Assembly: GCA_020436085.1 (NCBI GenBank)
Contig: JAGQYM010000004.1
Span: 1-64,000 of the forward strand
From: Cyclobacteriaceae bacterium
GTDB taxonomy: Bacteria; Bacteroidota; Bacteroidia; Cytophagales; Cyclobacteriaceae
Direction: 5' to 3'
DNA: 64,000 bases
Shown piece after piece: positions 25,046-34,480 of this stretch. The translations under genes and the position numbers were made by a program. Each line of letters opens with the position of its first letter. Position 1 is the first letter of the stretch. The notes under the pieces were generated by a model that did not search any database, had not been told where the DNA came from, and saw nothing but the letters and a program-made list of their open reading frames with translations.

Positions 25046-26488
25046 ATGCCAAATTCCCTTTTCAAAACGAAGCCGATGGAAGTATTAAAAGCTGAGTCGG
25101 GAAGTTCCAGTACTCTTAAACGGACACTAAGTAGAACAAACCTCGTTGCTCTGGGAATTGGTGCCGTGATTGGCGCTGGAATTTTTGTTTTGACCGGACA
25201 GGCTGCAGCACAATATGCTGGTCCTGCTGTTGCAATTTCTTTTGTCGTCTCTGCAATGGCCTGTGCATTTGCAGGATTGTGTTACGCGGAATTTGCGGCC
25301 ATGATTCCCATCGCGGGAAGCGCGTACACTTATGCATATGCAACAATGGGAAGAATAGTAGCATGGATTATTGGTTGGGCATTGATTTTGGAATATCTCT
25401 TTTCTGGAGCAACAGTTGCTGTCGGGTGGTCGGGTTACGTTGTTAATTTCTTGTCTTCAACATTTGGAATTGATATTCCTGCCAGTTTTGCTACGGCTCC
25501 AATATCAATCAACGAAAACAATGAATTGTTCTTTACGGGATCAATTGTCAATTTACCCGCTGTGATAATTGTTCTTGTTATCACAATACTCCTTTACAGA
25601 GGAATTAAAGAATCCGCCAACTTTAACAATTTTGTTGTTGTCCTTAAGCTAACCGTTATCGCGCTATTCATTATCGCGGGATGGTTCTACATCAACAATG
25701 ATAATTGGGTGCCGTTTATCCCTGAGAATACTGGAAATTTTGGCCAATTCGGCTGGACAGGAATTTTTAGAGCCTCGGCAGTTATTTTCTTTGCCTATAT
25801 AGGCTTCGATGCTGTGTCTACGGCTGCGCAAGAGGCAAAAAATCCGCAGAAAGATATGCCTTGGGGGATTTTGGGATCACTGCTAATATGCACCGTAGTC
25901 TACATCCTGGTGGCCCTTGTGATGACAGGGATTGCACCCTTTAATGAGTTGAATACAGCCGCACCTATAGCTGTTGCAATCGACAAAGCTGGAAGCGGAC
26001 TGGTTTGGTTAAGTCCGTTTATTAAACTTGGCGCAATTGCGGGACTGAGTTCGGTAATTCTGGTGATGCTCATGGGGCAAACACGCGTGTTTTACTCAAT
26101 GTCCAATGACGGTTTATTCTTCGCCCCTTTTTCTAAAATTCACGAGAAATTTCAAACACCTTATGTGGCAACAGTAATTACTGGGGTAATCGCCATGATT
26201 GCCTGTGGGCTGCTTCCAATTGGTATTCTGGGCGAACTTGTTTCCATTGGCACTTTGCTGGCATTCATGATTGTTTGTCTGGGAATACTTTTATTGAGAT
26301 ACAAGCACCCTGAATTTGAACGACCTTTTAAAACACCATTGTTCCCGTTTGTACCTATTATGGGGATTGTTTGTTGTGGTGGAGTGATGCTATTCCTCAA
26401 CCCTATCATTTTCGTCATCTGTGGGATTTGGATCCTGATCGGTTTGGGTATCTACTTCTTCTACGGAAGTAAACATGCAAAATACTAA
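25046..26488 (+). CDS. APC-family amino acid permease
   Basis: A 480-residue inner-membrane transporter with about 12 helices. The first helix has GIGAVIGAGIFVLTG (about 36-50), the substrate-site motif of APC permeases, and FFAYIGFDAVSTAAQEAKNP (about 247-266) is the family's helix-6 region. It resembles the cationic amino acid transporter/YfnA branch. Substrate is not determined. Its stop overlaps the convergent lipoprotein stop by 4 bases. Confidence 0.92.
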   Translation: MPNSLFKTKPMEVLKAESGSSSTLKRTLSRTNLVALGIGAVIGAGIFVLTGQAAAQYAGPAVAISFVVSAMACAFAGLCYAEFAAMIPIAGSAYTYAYATMGRIVAWIIGWALILEYLFSGATVAVGWSGYVVNFLSSTFGIDIPASFATAPISINENNELFFTGSIVNLPAVIIVLVITILLYRGIKESANFNNFVVVLKLTVIALFIIAGWFYINNDNWVPFIPENTGNFGQFGWTGIFRASAVIFFAYIGFDAVSTAAQEAKNPQKDMPWGILGSLLICTVVYILVALVMTGIAPFNELNTAAPIAVAIDKAGSGLVWLSPFIKLGAIAGLSSVILVMLMGQTRVFYSMSNDGLFFAPFSKIHEKFQTPYVATVITGVIAMIACGLLPIGILGELVSIGTLLAFMIVCLGILLLRYKHPEFERPFKTPLFPFVPIMGIVCCGGVMLFLNPIIFVICGIWILIGLGIYFFYGSKHAKY

Positions 26489-26931
26489 TTCAGGATTTCC
26501 TCTGTGATGGTGAGGACACCTCCATCAAATTGAGTACGATATTGACGAAGTGGTCGCCACGCAGGTCCGCCACTTGGCATTCCATCCTCAAATGAAAACG
26601 AAGATCCACAGCAGGGGTCAATCATAAATAGACCCGAAGAGTGTACCTCAACAGTTGCGCAGGCTTCATTAGGAGTATAAGAACAGTTCTTTTCGAACGC
26701 AAAAAACGATGTGGCTGACTTGCGATAAACAATGATTCCCCTTACACCCGCGTCCTTAAGGTTGCTAATGTCTTTGAATCCCCCATCTCTATTTAAGTCT
26801 GTGTATTCGGGAAATGATGGATTGATGACCACATCCGAGAATGACGCCAAGGGAATTGGGTCATCCACTAAATTTGGCTCGCATGATGAGATACCCAAAA
26901 CAGCAAACAGCAAACTAACTCGAGTAATCAT
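26485..26931 (-). CDS. Lipoprotein with a degenerate Rieske-like domain
   Basis: A 148-residue lipoprotein with lipobox ISSC at 14-17. The C-terminal half resembles a Rieske domain (AFEKNCSYT, FMIDPCCGSSF, GGPAWRPLRQY), but the cluster ligands are changed. C-x-H reads Cys83-x-Tyr85 and C-P-C-H reads Asp105-Pro-Cys107-Cys108, so normal [2Fe-2S] binding is unlikely. The start lies inside the last codons of the upstream dehydrogenase (17-base overlap). Function unknown. Confidence 0.75.
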   Translation of the reverse strand: MITRVSLLFAVLGISSCEPNLVDDPIPLASFSDVVINPSFPEYTDLNRDGGFKDISNLKDAGVRGIIVYRKSATSFFAFEKNCSYTPNEACATVEVHSSGLFMIDPCCGSSFSFEDGMPSGGPAWRPLRQYRTQFDGGVLTITEEILN

Positions 26932-27775
26932 AAAATCCTCTACCTGACTTTTTACCTAGCTCTCCGGCACTTACTTTTTGCTCCTGTATTCTGCTGGGTC
27001 TGAACTTTGGGTTTTGGTGAAACGCATTATACATCGAAGTAGTTACAGAAAAATTCGTGTCAACGCCTATAAGGTCCATAAGTTTGAAAGGTCCCATTTT
27101 GAGTCCAGAACTCTGAAGCAGTTGATCTATTGTTTCAATATCTGCGATTTGTTCCTCAAGTAATTGTAAGGCTTCGACATAATAGTGACGAGCCACCCGA
27201 TTAACGATAAACCCCGGTGAATCTTTTGCAACCACCGGATCTTTTTTGATTGATCGTGCAAAGTTTTTCATCAGCTCTATCACCTCCGGGGATGTTTTCG
27301 CTCCGGCAATCACCTCAACAAGTTTCATGATATGAGCAGGATTGAAAAAATGGAGACCGACACATCGCGAAGGATTGGTTAACGCTCGCGCAATTTGAGT
27401 CACCGGAATTGAGGAGGTATTGGTCGATAAGATCGTCTCCTCAGTGTTGATTTTTTCTAACTCGGAAAATATTTGCTGTTTAATATCAAGTCGTTCCACT
27501 ACAGCCTCCACGATTAAATCAACTTTGAGATCAGAAAGTGATTCGGCTATTGAAACACTAGCCAATGTAGCTTGCTTTTGATCTTGGGTGATCTTCCCCT
27601 TCTCAACACCCACATTTAGGTTCCGCTCAATATCTTTCAAAGCTTTTTGCAGAAGGTCCGCATTGACATCAAAAACAAGGGTATCATACCCAGCCATTGC
27701 GCAGACCTGCGCGATGCCTGAACCCATGGTCCCAGCTCCTACAACCCCGACTGTTTTAACTTTTTGAAGATTCAT
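26915..27775 (-). CDS. 3-hydroxybutyryl-CoA dehydrogenase-like enzyme
   Basis: A 286-residue NAD-dependent 3-hydroxyacyl-CoA dehydrogenase. It has the Rossmann motif GVVGAGTMGSGIAQ (10-23), the LSTNTSSIPVTQIA segment, and the catalytic His region LHFFNPAHIMKLVE near residue 145. The C-terminal helical domain has GFIVNRV and ends in GRGFYDY. It could act in butyrate/PHB, phenylacetate or fatty-acid metabolism; neighbours do not decide. Confidence 0.92.
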   Translation of the reverse strand: MNLQKVKTVGVVGAGTMGSGIAQVCAMAGYDTLVFDVNADLLQKALKDIERNLNVGVEKGKITQDQKQATLASVSIAESLSDLKVDLIVEAVVERLDIKQQIFSELEKINTEETILSTNTSSIPVTQIARALTNPSRCVGLHFFNPAHIMKLVEVIAGAKTSPEVIELMKNFARSIKKDPVVAKDSPGFIVNRVARHYYVEALQLLEEQIADIETIDQLLQSSGLKMGPFKLMDLIGVDTNFSVTTSMYNAFHQNPKFRPSRIQEQKVSAGELGKKSGRGFYDYSS

Positions 27776-27790
27776 ACCTGTAAGTTACCC

Positions 27791-27830
27791 AAAAAAACGG
27801 CCAAGGGATGGAGATTGCAGATGTCCTTGG
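27791..27830 (-). terminator. Candidate terminator downstream of pheS
   Basis: On the minus strand CCAAGG pairs with CCTTGG across an approximately 18-base loop and is followed by CCG and seven T. The large loop keeps confidence moderate. A GC-rich inverted repeat (CCCC...GGGG around a GAGCTC core, near 27855-27876) lies between it and the pheS stop. Confidence 0.42.
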
Positions 27831-27887
27831 GTGTTTGAGTCCAGAGTACCAACACCCCGGCCGAGCTCGCGAGGGGCTGCCAAAGAT

Positions 27888-28910
27888 TTAAATAACCGAT
27901 TTAAACTGCTTCAAAAACCGGATGTCGTTTTCTGAGTACAACCTCAGATCATTAACGCGATAGCGAAGTTGTGTAACGCGTTCAATACCCATCCCAAATG
28001 CGAAACCCGTATACTCCTCTGGATCGATGCCGCAATTTTTAAGCACATTAGGATGAACCATACCTGAGCCCGCAATCTCTACCCACCCGCTATGCTTACA
28101 CACCGTACATCCATCGCCATAGCAAATCAGGCATGAGATATCGATCTCTGCGCTCGGCTCAGTGAACGGGAAAAATGAAGGTCTGAATCGAATCTGGATA
28201 TCCTTGCCATACATTTCTTTAGCAAAATGATAGAGTGTTTGCTTCAAGTCCGCAAAACTCACATTCCTATCAACATACAAACCTTCCACCTGGTGAAAGA
28301 AACAATGTGCGCGTGCAGATATTGCTTCGTTGCGATACACTCTGCCCGGCATGATAGACCTTATAGGTGGTTTCTGTTTCCCCATCAACCTGATCTGCAC
28401 GTTGGAAGTATGGGTACGCAGTAGCATGTCGGGATTCTTCTCGATGAAGAAGGTATCCTGCATTTCGCGGGCGGGATGATTTTCTGGAAAATTCAGCGCA
28501 GAGAAGTTGTGCCAGTCATCTTCAATTTCTGGTCCATCGGAAACATTGAAGCCCAGCCGCTCAAAAATTTGAATGATTTTATAACGCGTGAGATTGAGGG
28601 GATGAAGATTGCCAATCTGTTCCTCGACCGGAGGCAACGTTAAATCAATATCGATATCGCCCTGCCCCTTCTTTGATTCCAGAGTGTCTTGCAACGACTT
28701 GAAACGTTCCTCAGCGGCTTGTTTTAGCTCATTGAGTGCCTTTCCAACTTTCTTCTTTTCCTCACCCGACAGTCCACGAAACTCATCAAAGAGCTGCGAG
28801 ATCACTCCCTTTTTGCTAATGAACTTAAGGCGGTATGATTCGAGGGAGTCGCGGGTGTCGGCAACAACCTTATCTATTTCTTCAGACAGCTTTTGTATTT
28901 GTTCCTGCAT
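27888..28910 (-). CDS. pheS: Phenylalanine--tRNA ligase alpha subunit
   Basis: Charges tRNA-Phe together with PheT. The 340-residue class II synthetase subunit has an N-terminal coiled coil (about 1-85), motif 2 around RVYRNEAISARAHCFFHQVE and motif 3 FGMGIERVTQLRYRVNDLR near the C-terminus. A four-Cys cluster (ISCLICYGDGCTVCKHSG) is the zinc-like site seen in some bacterial PheS. I chose ATG 28910; its first 29 bases overlap the end of the WecA-like gene. Confidence 0.95.
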   Translation of the reverse strand: MQEQIQKLSEEIDKVVADTRDSLESYRLKFISKKGVISQLFDEFRGLSGEEKKKVGKALNELKQAAEERFKSLQDTLESKKGQGDIDIDLTLPPVEEQIGNLHPLNLTRYKIIQIFERLGFNVSDGPEIEDDWHNFSALNFPENHPAREMQDTFFIEKNPDMLLRTHTSNVQIRLMGKQKPPIRSIMPGRVYRNEAISARAHCFFHQVEGLYVDRNVSFADLKQTLYHFAKEMYGKDIQIRFRPSFFPFTEPSAEIDISCLICYGDGCTVCKHSGWVEIAGSGMVHPNVLKNCGIDPEEYTGFAFGMGIERVTQLRYRVNDLRLYSENDIRFLKQFKSVI

Positions 28911-29949
28911 TCTTTTGGCGCCATTTAAGCGCAAAATTAATCAATAAACAGAGCACAACAACCAGAGGTATCAATACCAGATCTGATTGTTTGCGAAGTA
29001 AAATCGCCAGAACCACAAACGCGATATTAATCGCCCCTATCCTAACAACCGACTGCGCATGATTGTATCCCAACTTCAAGAACTGATGGTGAATATGATT
29101 TCTATCTGCCTTGAAAGGAGATAAGCCTTTTCGCAGGCGAAAGATCACCACTCTAGAAGTATCAAACACCGGGATAATGAGCACGCAACACAGTGTACCG
29201 ATCGAACTTGAGAAGGGGATGTTGAAATCGTCTCCAATATTCTCGTTCACTTCAAGAAAGGTGATGGCAAAAAAGGAAATAATAAATCCAATCAATAGCG
29301 CACCCGTATCACCCATAAAAATTTTAGAGGGTTGCCAATTAAATTTTAGAAAGGCCAGGATCGACCCAACAACACTCAATGCTATAAGAGAAAGATAACT
29401 TTCGCCTGCGAAAAAAAACCACAATCCAAAAAAAGAAAGTACAATAACACCGGTAACTCCAGCCAAGCCATCTAAACCATCGATCAAATTATATGCATTC
29501 GTTGTAAGAACAAAGGCCGATATTACAAGAAGAAAAATTACCCAGCCAGGAAAGGAGATTGAAGGGATCCCAAGTATGGAGGAACCAAAAGATAATTTAC
29601 CAAAAATTACAATGATTAAAATCGGGAGCAATTGGCCAATTAATTTCTTAATTGGAGTTAGACCAAGGATGTCATCGCGGAGCCCGATAAAAAACATTAG
29701 GCTGGTGCCAATAAAAAAATATTTCAATTTGACCCATTCAGAGAATGGCATTGCAATTAGCAATGCCACCAAAACTCCCGCGTAAATCGCGATTCCTCCC
29801 ATTGAGGGAGTATAAGAGCTATGAATTTTATGGTCCTTCGTAGAGTCATACAATTCGAGTCTAGCCAGCAACCGAATCTGCACGGGGATTAAAAGGAATG
29901 TCACGACAAATGCGATAACGGGAACTAAGAATTGAGGGTATAGATTCAT
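28882..29949 (-). CDS. WecA/MraY-family undecaprenyl-phosphate sugar-1-phosphate transferase
   Basis: A polytopic inner-membrane enzyme (355 residues, about 10-11 helices) that would load a HexNAc-1-P onto undecaprenyl phosphate. Motifs are RDDILGL (91-97), NAYNLIDGLDGLAG (151-164), FMGDTGALLIGF and the HIHHQFLKLG loop. It is closer to WecA/TagO than to MraY. A clear Shine-Dalgarno-like AAGGAGT lies about 5 bases before the ATG, unusual for this genome. It overlaps pheS at its 3' end and lies 17 bases after the sugar transferase. Confidence 0.9.
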   Translation of the reverse strand: MNLYPQFLVPVIAFVVTFLLIPVQIRLLARLELYDSTKDHKIHSSYTPSMGGIAIYAGVLVALLIAMPFSEWVKLKYFFIGTSLMFFIGLRDDILGLTPIKKLIGQLLPILIIVIFGKLSFGSSILGIPSISFPGWVIFLLVISAFVLTTNAYNLIDGLDGLAGVTGVIVLSFFGLWFFFAGESYLSLIALSVVGSILAFLKFNWQPSKIFMGDTGALLIGFIISFFAITFLEVNENIGDDFNIPFSSSIGTLCCVLIIPVFDTSRVVIFRLRKGLSPFKADRNHIHHQFLKLGYNHAQSVVRIGAINIAFVVLAILLRKQSDLVLIPLVVVLCLLINFALKWRQKNAGTNTKAV

Positions 29950-29966
29950 GTAACTCCTTAATACCG

Positions 29967-31295
29967 TTAGTTGCCTTCGCGTAACAGACTAACGACTGTG
30001 AGAAAAATAATCTTAATATCAAGCCAAAACGTCCAGGTTTCAATGTAATGTCTATCAAGTCGAACACGGTTTTCCATGTCCTCAAGGCCTTTTATTTCAC
30101 CTCGAAACCCAAGACATTGTGCTAGCCCAGTTACACCAGGCTTGACGTAATGTCTGCCCATAAAACTCTCGATCAGCTTACTATACTCTTCTCGATGACG
30201 AACCATAAACGGTCTTGGACCTACCACTGACATTGAACCCAACAGAACGTTAACAAATTGTGGAAATTCATCAAGGCAAGTTCGTCTCAAGAATTTTCCA
30301 ACAAAAGTTATTCTGGGATCATTCGATACCGCCTGCTTTGTATCAGCATCCTTGTTAACCACCATCGTTCGAAACTTAATACATCTAAATTGCCTGTCAC
30401 TCTTGCCAGTTCGCATCTGAATGAAAAACACTGGACCTTTGGAGTCCATTTTAATAAAAAAGGCAACTATCGGAATAAGCCATGAAAGGACAAAAAAGAC
30501 AATCAATAGCGAAAAGGAGATATCAAAAAATCGCTTAATAGTTCTATAGGCATAATCATCTAGTTTGATCGTGGTCTCACTAGGTAGATTTAAATCCTGC
30601 GCTTCGGTTCTGAGAAGTTGATAACTCTTGACAACGCCCATTGCTATAAGCCTAATCTGAATCAGGTGATCCAGGCCAAAATTAATCAGCTGTGTAGTCA
30701 GATCTCTGTCCATGTCCTTTTTGCAACAAAATATCTGATCAACCTTATTTAATGAGCAGGTGTGCCTAAGGTGATTGAGGTCGGCAGGACTTGTTAGGTC
30801 ATAATACCCGTAAAACCGAAAGTTCAGATGGCTATTTAAAAGATAAAATCTTCTAATGTCAGTTGCGACATCGTCACTACCAATAATAATGTACCTGATA
30901 AAGGTGGCATTACTTCTCCTTTGGATTACAAGGAAGTAAATTGTTTTGAGTGAAATAATCAGGGGGGTAAAAATGGCATAAATTAGTACGATGTATGAAG
31001 GGCTATACGATTTGTGAAAAGAAACAATTAAGAAGGCAACTACAATTGAATGTATAAAAAGAAAAAGAAATTGGTCCTTAATTGCAATCAATAAAGTCCA
31101 GGATTTCGGAGATACTTGGTAGCCAGAAACCAAAGCAAGGAAAAGCCATGATAGGTTGCTATAAATTAGCAAGTAAATACTATTGACTTCGGCAATCTGA
31201 TTGTAGGATCCAAAATAAAAGAAGTGAGCTAAAAAGATGGAAATATTAAGCAGAACCCAATCTAAAAAAGGAAGTAAAGTCCTGTTAATCATCAA
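29967..31295 (-). CDS. Polyprenyl glycosylphosphotransferase (WcaJ/WbaP-type initiating sugar transferase)
   Basis: A 442-residue initiating enzyme of polysaccharide repeat synthesis. The N-terminus has four to five membrane helices and a CoA-binding-like region. The C-terminal bacterial sugar transferase domain (about 250-442) has RTIKRFFDISFSLL, KFRTM, RRTCLDEFPQFVNVL and VGPRP. It transfers a hexose-1-P to undecaprenyl phosphate. With the WecA-like neighbour, the locus encodes two alternative initiators. Confidence 0.92.
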   Translation of the reverse strand: MMINRTLLPFLDWVLLNISIFLAHFFYFGSYNQIAEVNSIYLLIYSNLSWLFLALVSGYQVSPKSWTLLIAIKDQFLFLFIHSIVVAFLIVSFHKSYSPSYIVLIYAIFTPLIISLKTIYFLVIQRRSNATFIRYIIIGSDDVATDIRRFYLLNSHLNFRFYGYYDLTSPADLNHLRHTCSLNKVDQIFCCKKDMDRDLTTQLINFGLDHLIQIRLIAMGVVKSYQLLRTEAQDLNLPSETTIKLDDYAYRTIKRFFDISFSLLIVFFVLSWLIPIVAFFIKMDSKGPVFFIQMRTGKSDRQFRCIKFRTMVVNKDADTKQAVSNDPRITFVGKFLRRTCLDEFPQFVNVLLGSMSVVGPRPFMVRHREEYSKLIESFMGRHYVKPGVTGLAQCLGFRGEIKGLEDMENRVRLDRHYIETWTFWLDIKIIFLTVVSLLREGN

Positions 31296-31337
31296 AAGAA
31301 AACGTAACTCACCAGCAAAATTAGGAATACATTTGAA

Positions 31338-32597
31338 TCAAACACCAAGTTCCTTTTCATACTTAAATGAAATAAATAATTGATGAAACAAAGCAAAGAA
31401 AATTACCCCTTGATATCTCCCCAGAAAAACCTCAGTAATTCCATATAAAATGAATGGAAAAAGTACCATAGTACCCAATGCATCCTGTCGTCTCACTGAA
31501 ACATAGAGCGGGCGCGAAAGCAAAATAGTTAGACCAATCAGGCCTAACAAGCCTCCAGTAAGGTACTGGTGAATAAATTGATTATGAGCGTTGTAACTAT
31601 CTTCGGCAAACGCGGCCATCCCATGAGAATTGTAATACCCATTAAGTACCTCCTTATAATCACCGGTTCCAACGCCAAAAATTTTATCTGGATTGGCCAA
31701 AATTGCTGACTTCCAAAGCACTGATCTCTCCCAGTAATCATGAACAGAGATTTCAGGCATCTCAATTTCAAGAAAACCCACAACAAAAAGACCGCACATC
31801 ATAAGTGCAACTGATACTGCGGCCACAATTCGCTTTGCTGACTTCTTATCCAAAAGGAACTTGAGCAAGAAAAAAGAGAGTACAAAAAGTAAACTTATCG
31901 ATGCAGTCCTTCCTCCTGTTAGTGTAAATGTTCCAAACAATAGAATCAACACAACATTCCAGGCGAACACTCTACCTTTCGGCAGGTCTTCAAAATAAAA
32001 CAAGTATAGGATGAAGGTTATTGCCGTTATTTGATAGTAAGCAAAATAAGTTGGATGTGAATTGATTACATCTACAAACTTGTAGTAAAAAAAAACACTA
32101 CTATCCCTCGTTTCGAAATAGTTGGCAATGGCATAGATGAGACACATAAAACTTGCGGTCGCGACTCCGAGGATAAACGCATAAAAAATTCTGTAAACAT
32201 CCGACTTATGGTACATCCTAGAGCCATATAGAATGAATGGTATAGCCAGAAAACTGAAATTTGTTTCCAGCACCTTAAAGGCAGTGGTTACATCATCAGT
32301 GTACGTATAGCCAATCAGTATAAGAAGAATTCTCAGGAGGAAGTCCCATCCATTATGAAGTATTTCCCTAAAATCAGAAATTTTACGAAGCGCAAATATT
32401 GAAATAACAAATGCAGCGAAAAGTAGCCTTGCACTCAAAACCTGAGAAATCGGTGTTACAGCCACGCACAGTATCAACACTCCTCTTATCAGGCCAGGTA
32501 TTTTCAATAGGATTTGACTTTGATCACAAAGATAATTAGTAGGCAATAAGATTATATCTAGTATCGATCTTAATATTTTTACCGATAAAAGTGACAC
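31338..32597 (-). CDS. O-antigen ligase/polymerase-like membrane protein
   Basis: A 419-residue protein with about 10-12 membrane helices and a large periplasmic loop with FGVGTGDYKEVLNGYY and YNAHNQFIHQYLTGG, the Wzy_C/WaaL-type signature (GxGTGxY... HNQFI). The start appears to be GTG 32597, only 5 bases from the divergent ATG at 32603. It could polymerise or ligate a glycan; the two roles cannot be told apart here. Confidence 0.85.
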   Translation of the reverse strand: MSLLSVKILRSILDIILLPTNYLCDQSQILLKIPGLIRGVLILCVAVTPISQVLSARLLFAAFVISIFALRKISDFREILHNGWDFLLRILLILIGYTYTDDVTTAFKVLETNFSFLAIPFILYGSRMYHKSDVYRIFYAFILGVATASFMCLIYAIANYFETRDSSVFFYYKFVDVINSHPTYFAYYQITAITFILYLFYFEDLPKGRVFAWNVVLILLFGTFTLTGGRTASISLLFVLSFFLLKFLLDKKSAKRIVAAVSVALMMCGLFVVGFLEIEMPEISVHDYWERSVLWKSAILANPDKIFGVGTGDYKEVLNGYYNSHGMAAFAEDSYNAHNQFIHQYLTGGLLGLIGLTILLSRPLYVSVRRQDALGTMVLFPFILYGITEVFLGRYQGVIFFALFHQLFISFKYEKELGV

Positions 32598-32602
32598 TAA
32601 CT

Positions 32603-33409
32603 ATGGACGCAGACATTACGGTCCTTATTCCTCATTTCAATGATTTAATGGGTCTGGAAAAAGCGATCAAAACGATATCTTTTTCAGGGACAATATTTGT
32701 ATTGATTATTGATGATGGTTCTGAGTTCCAACAGAAACCAAATAAAGAATGGGCGAAAAATTGGGAGACGTTGATAGGACATCACATTAAAGTAGTTTCA
32801 TTACCCGTAAACCGAGGAATTGAAGAAGCCCTCAATGTGGGCTTGCATATTATCATGACAAATTATTCAACGAAGTATATCGCTCGGATGGATTGCGGTG
32901 ACGAAAATTTTCCTTATCGATTTGAACAACAATTTTCCTTCTTAGAAGAAAATACTAACATAGCCCTACTTGGATCAGCCGTTGAGGTCTGGCAAGATGG
33001 CCAACACATTTACAATGTTGACTTACCCACCGACCAACGTCTAATCGAACGAAAAATGTACCTGAACAATTGCTTCATTCATCCAGCAATAATGATCAGA
33101 ACACAAGCCATAGAATCCATCGGATTATACCCTACGTCATTTCCAGCCGCGGAAGACTATGCCTACTTTTTCAAATTTGTCAAACGATACCCGACCGCCA
33201 ACCTGAGCGATAGACTAGTAAAGATAGAAAAGACACCTGGTGGAATCTCACAGATAAGACGCAAACAACAGCTCTTGAGTCGAATCAGAGTTATTATTGA
33301 AAATTTCAATTGGAGTTTTTTTGCACTTTGGGGTCTATTAAGAACATTGATATTGCTAAGCCTTCCCACTACTTGGGTAGAGAATATGAAAAAAACAGTC
33401 TGGAAATAA
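32603..33409 (+). CDS. Family 2 glycosyltransferase
   Basis: A 268-residue GT-A enzyme with ITVLIPHFNDLMGLEKAI at the N-terminus, IDDGSEF, ARMDCGDENFP (DxD-like site near residue 99) and AAEDYAYFFKF acid-base region. The ATG at 32603 is preferred to an in-frame GTG (32591). First in a three-gene plus-strand run with the GT4 and ligase-like genes. Confidence 0.88.
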   Translation: MDADITVLIPHFNDLMGLEKAIKTISFSGTIFVLIIDDGSEFQQKPNKEWAKNWETLIGHHIKVVSLPVNRGIEEALNVGLHIIMTNYSTKYIARMDCGDENFPYRFEQQFSFLEENTNIALLGSAVEVWQDGQHIYNVDLPTDQRLIERKMYLNNCFIHPAIMIRTQAIESIGLYPTSFPAAEDYAYFFKFVKRYPTANLSDRLVKIEKTPGGISQIRRKQQLLSRIRVIIENFNWSFFALWGLLRTLILLSLPTTWVENMKKTVWK

Positions 33410-33412
33410 GTC

Positions 33413-34480
33413 ATGAAAGTGCTTCACGTAATCGAACCTTTCGCCTCGGGTATAACCACTTTTCTCGTATACCTCACTAAACATCTCCCCCAACATGATC
33501 ACATCATACTGCATGGCACAAGGACATCCGTAGACAACATTGTAAATGTCCGGCAGAGATTTGACAAAACAGTTTCATTTATCGAATGGCCGGGTGCTCA
33601 AAGGGAAATTTCCTTGGTACGTGATCTCAAAGCTCTGTTTCAACTCGTCCGCGTGATCCGCCAAGTTCCTTGCGAAATCATCCACTTGCATTCCTCCAAA
33701 GCCGGATTCCTGGGTGCCATTGCATGTTTAGTGCTTCGAAAAAAAAATGTGGTATACACACCTCATGCGGTGTCATTTTTACGCACCGATATCTCTGTTC
33801 GAAAACGAAAACTGTTTCAATCTCTAGAAAAAATTGCATCCAAAATTAACCCTCGCATCATTGCCTGCTGTAAACAGGAATGGTTGGCCTACAAAAAATT
33901 AGGTATTGAGACAACTCAAATTAACAATGGTTTCCCATCATATGATATCGAAAAATATTCGAATAGCCGTGTGAATATCGTATTCTCGGGACTGATAACC
34001 AGACAAAAGGATCCAGAAACCTTTAATCTAATTGCTAAGGCTTTTGTTGAGAATAGTGAGATATCTTTTACCTGGATCGGTGATGGTGAACTGCGTGATC
34101 AGTTGAGCTCTACCAACATCCGTGTCACAGGTTGGATAGAGAAACCTGAGATAAACAAATTATTAGGTAGTGCAGACATTTATCTTGCAACCAGCAGTTG
34201 GGAAGGTCTACCCTATGGGGTTCTCGAGGCAATGAACTCACGCTGTTCACTAGTATTATCGAAGGCGGGTGGCCATATCGATTTAGTAAAAATTGGGGTT
34301 AACGGATACCTATTTGATTCAACCCAAGAGGCAATAGACCAGATTGCAGGCTTAATTGGTGACAGAAAAAAAATTGACGCAATGGGTATTAGTTCCTACA
34401 GTATCTTAAGGCAAAAGTTTTCTATTGACCAAATGACCGAGAGCTATCATAACTACTACAGCCGTATCATTAAGAAATGA
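33413..34480 (+). CDS. Family 4 glycosyltransferase
   Basis: A 355-residue GT-B retaining glycosyltransferase. The N-domain starts MKVLHVIEPFASGITTFLVY, and the C-domain has VFSGLITRQKDPETF, TWIGDGELRDQL and the ATSSWEGLPYGVLEAMNSR donor-site E-x7-E motif. Three bases follow the previous gene, and its stop overlaps the next ATG (ATGA). Confidence 0.9.
   Translation: MKVLHVIEPFASGITTFLVYLTKHLPQHDHIILHGTRTSVDNIVNVRQRFDKTVSFIEWPGAQREISLVRDLKALFQLVRVIRQVPCEIIHLHSSKAGFLGAIACLVLRKKNVVYTPHAVSFLRTDISVRKRKLFQSLEKIASKINPRIIACCKQEWLAYKKLGIETTQINNGFPSYDIEKYSNSRVNIVFSGLITRQKDPETFNLIAKAFVENSEISFTWIGDGELRDQLSSTNIRVTGWIEKPEINKLLGSADIYLATSSWEGLPYGVLEAMNSRCSLVLSKAGGHIDLVKIGVNGYLFDSTQEAIDQIAGLIGDRKKIDAMGISSYSILRQKFSIDQMTESYHNYYSRIIKK

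Noticed and set aside
27850-27880. GC-rich inverted repeat after pheS as a mobile-element end
   Set aside because: No second copy, target duplication or transposase was seen; it is more likely part of the 3' untranslated region.
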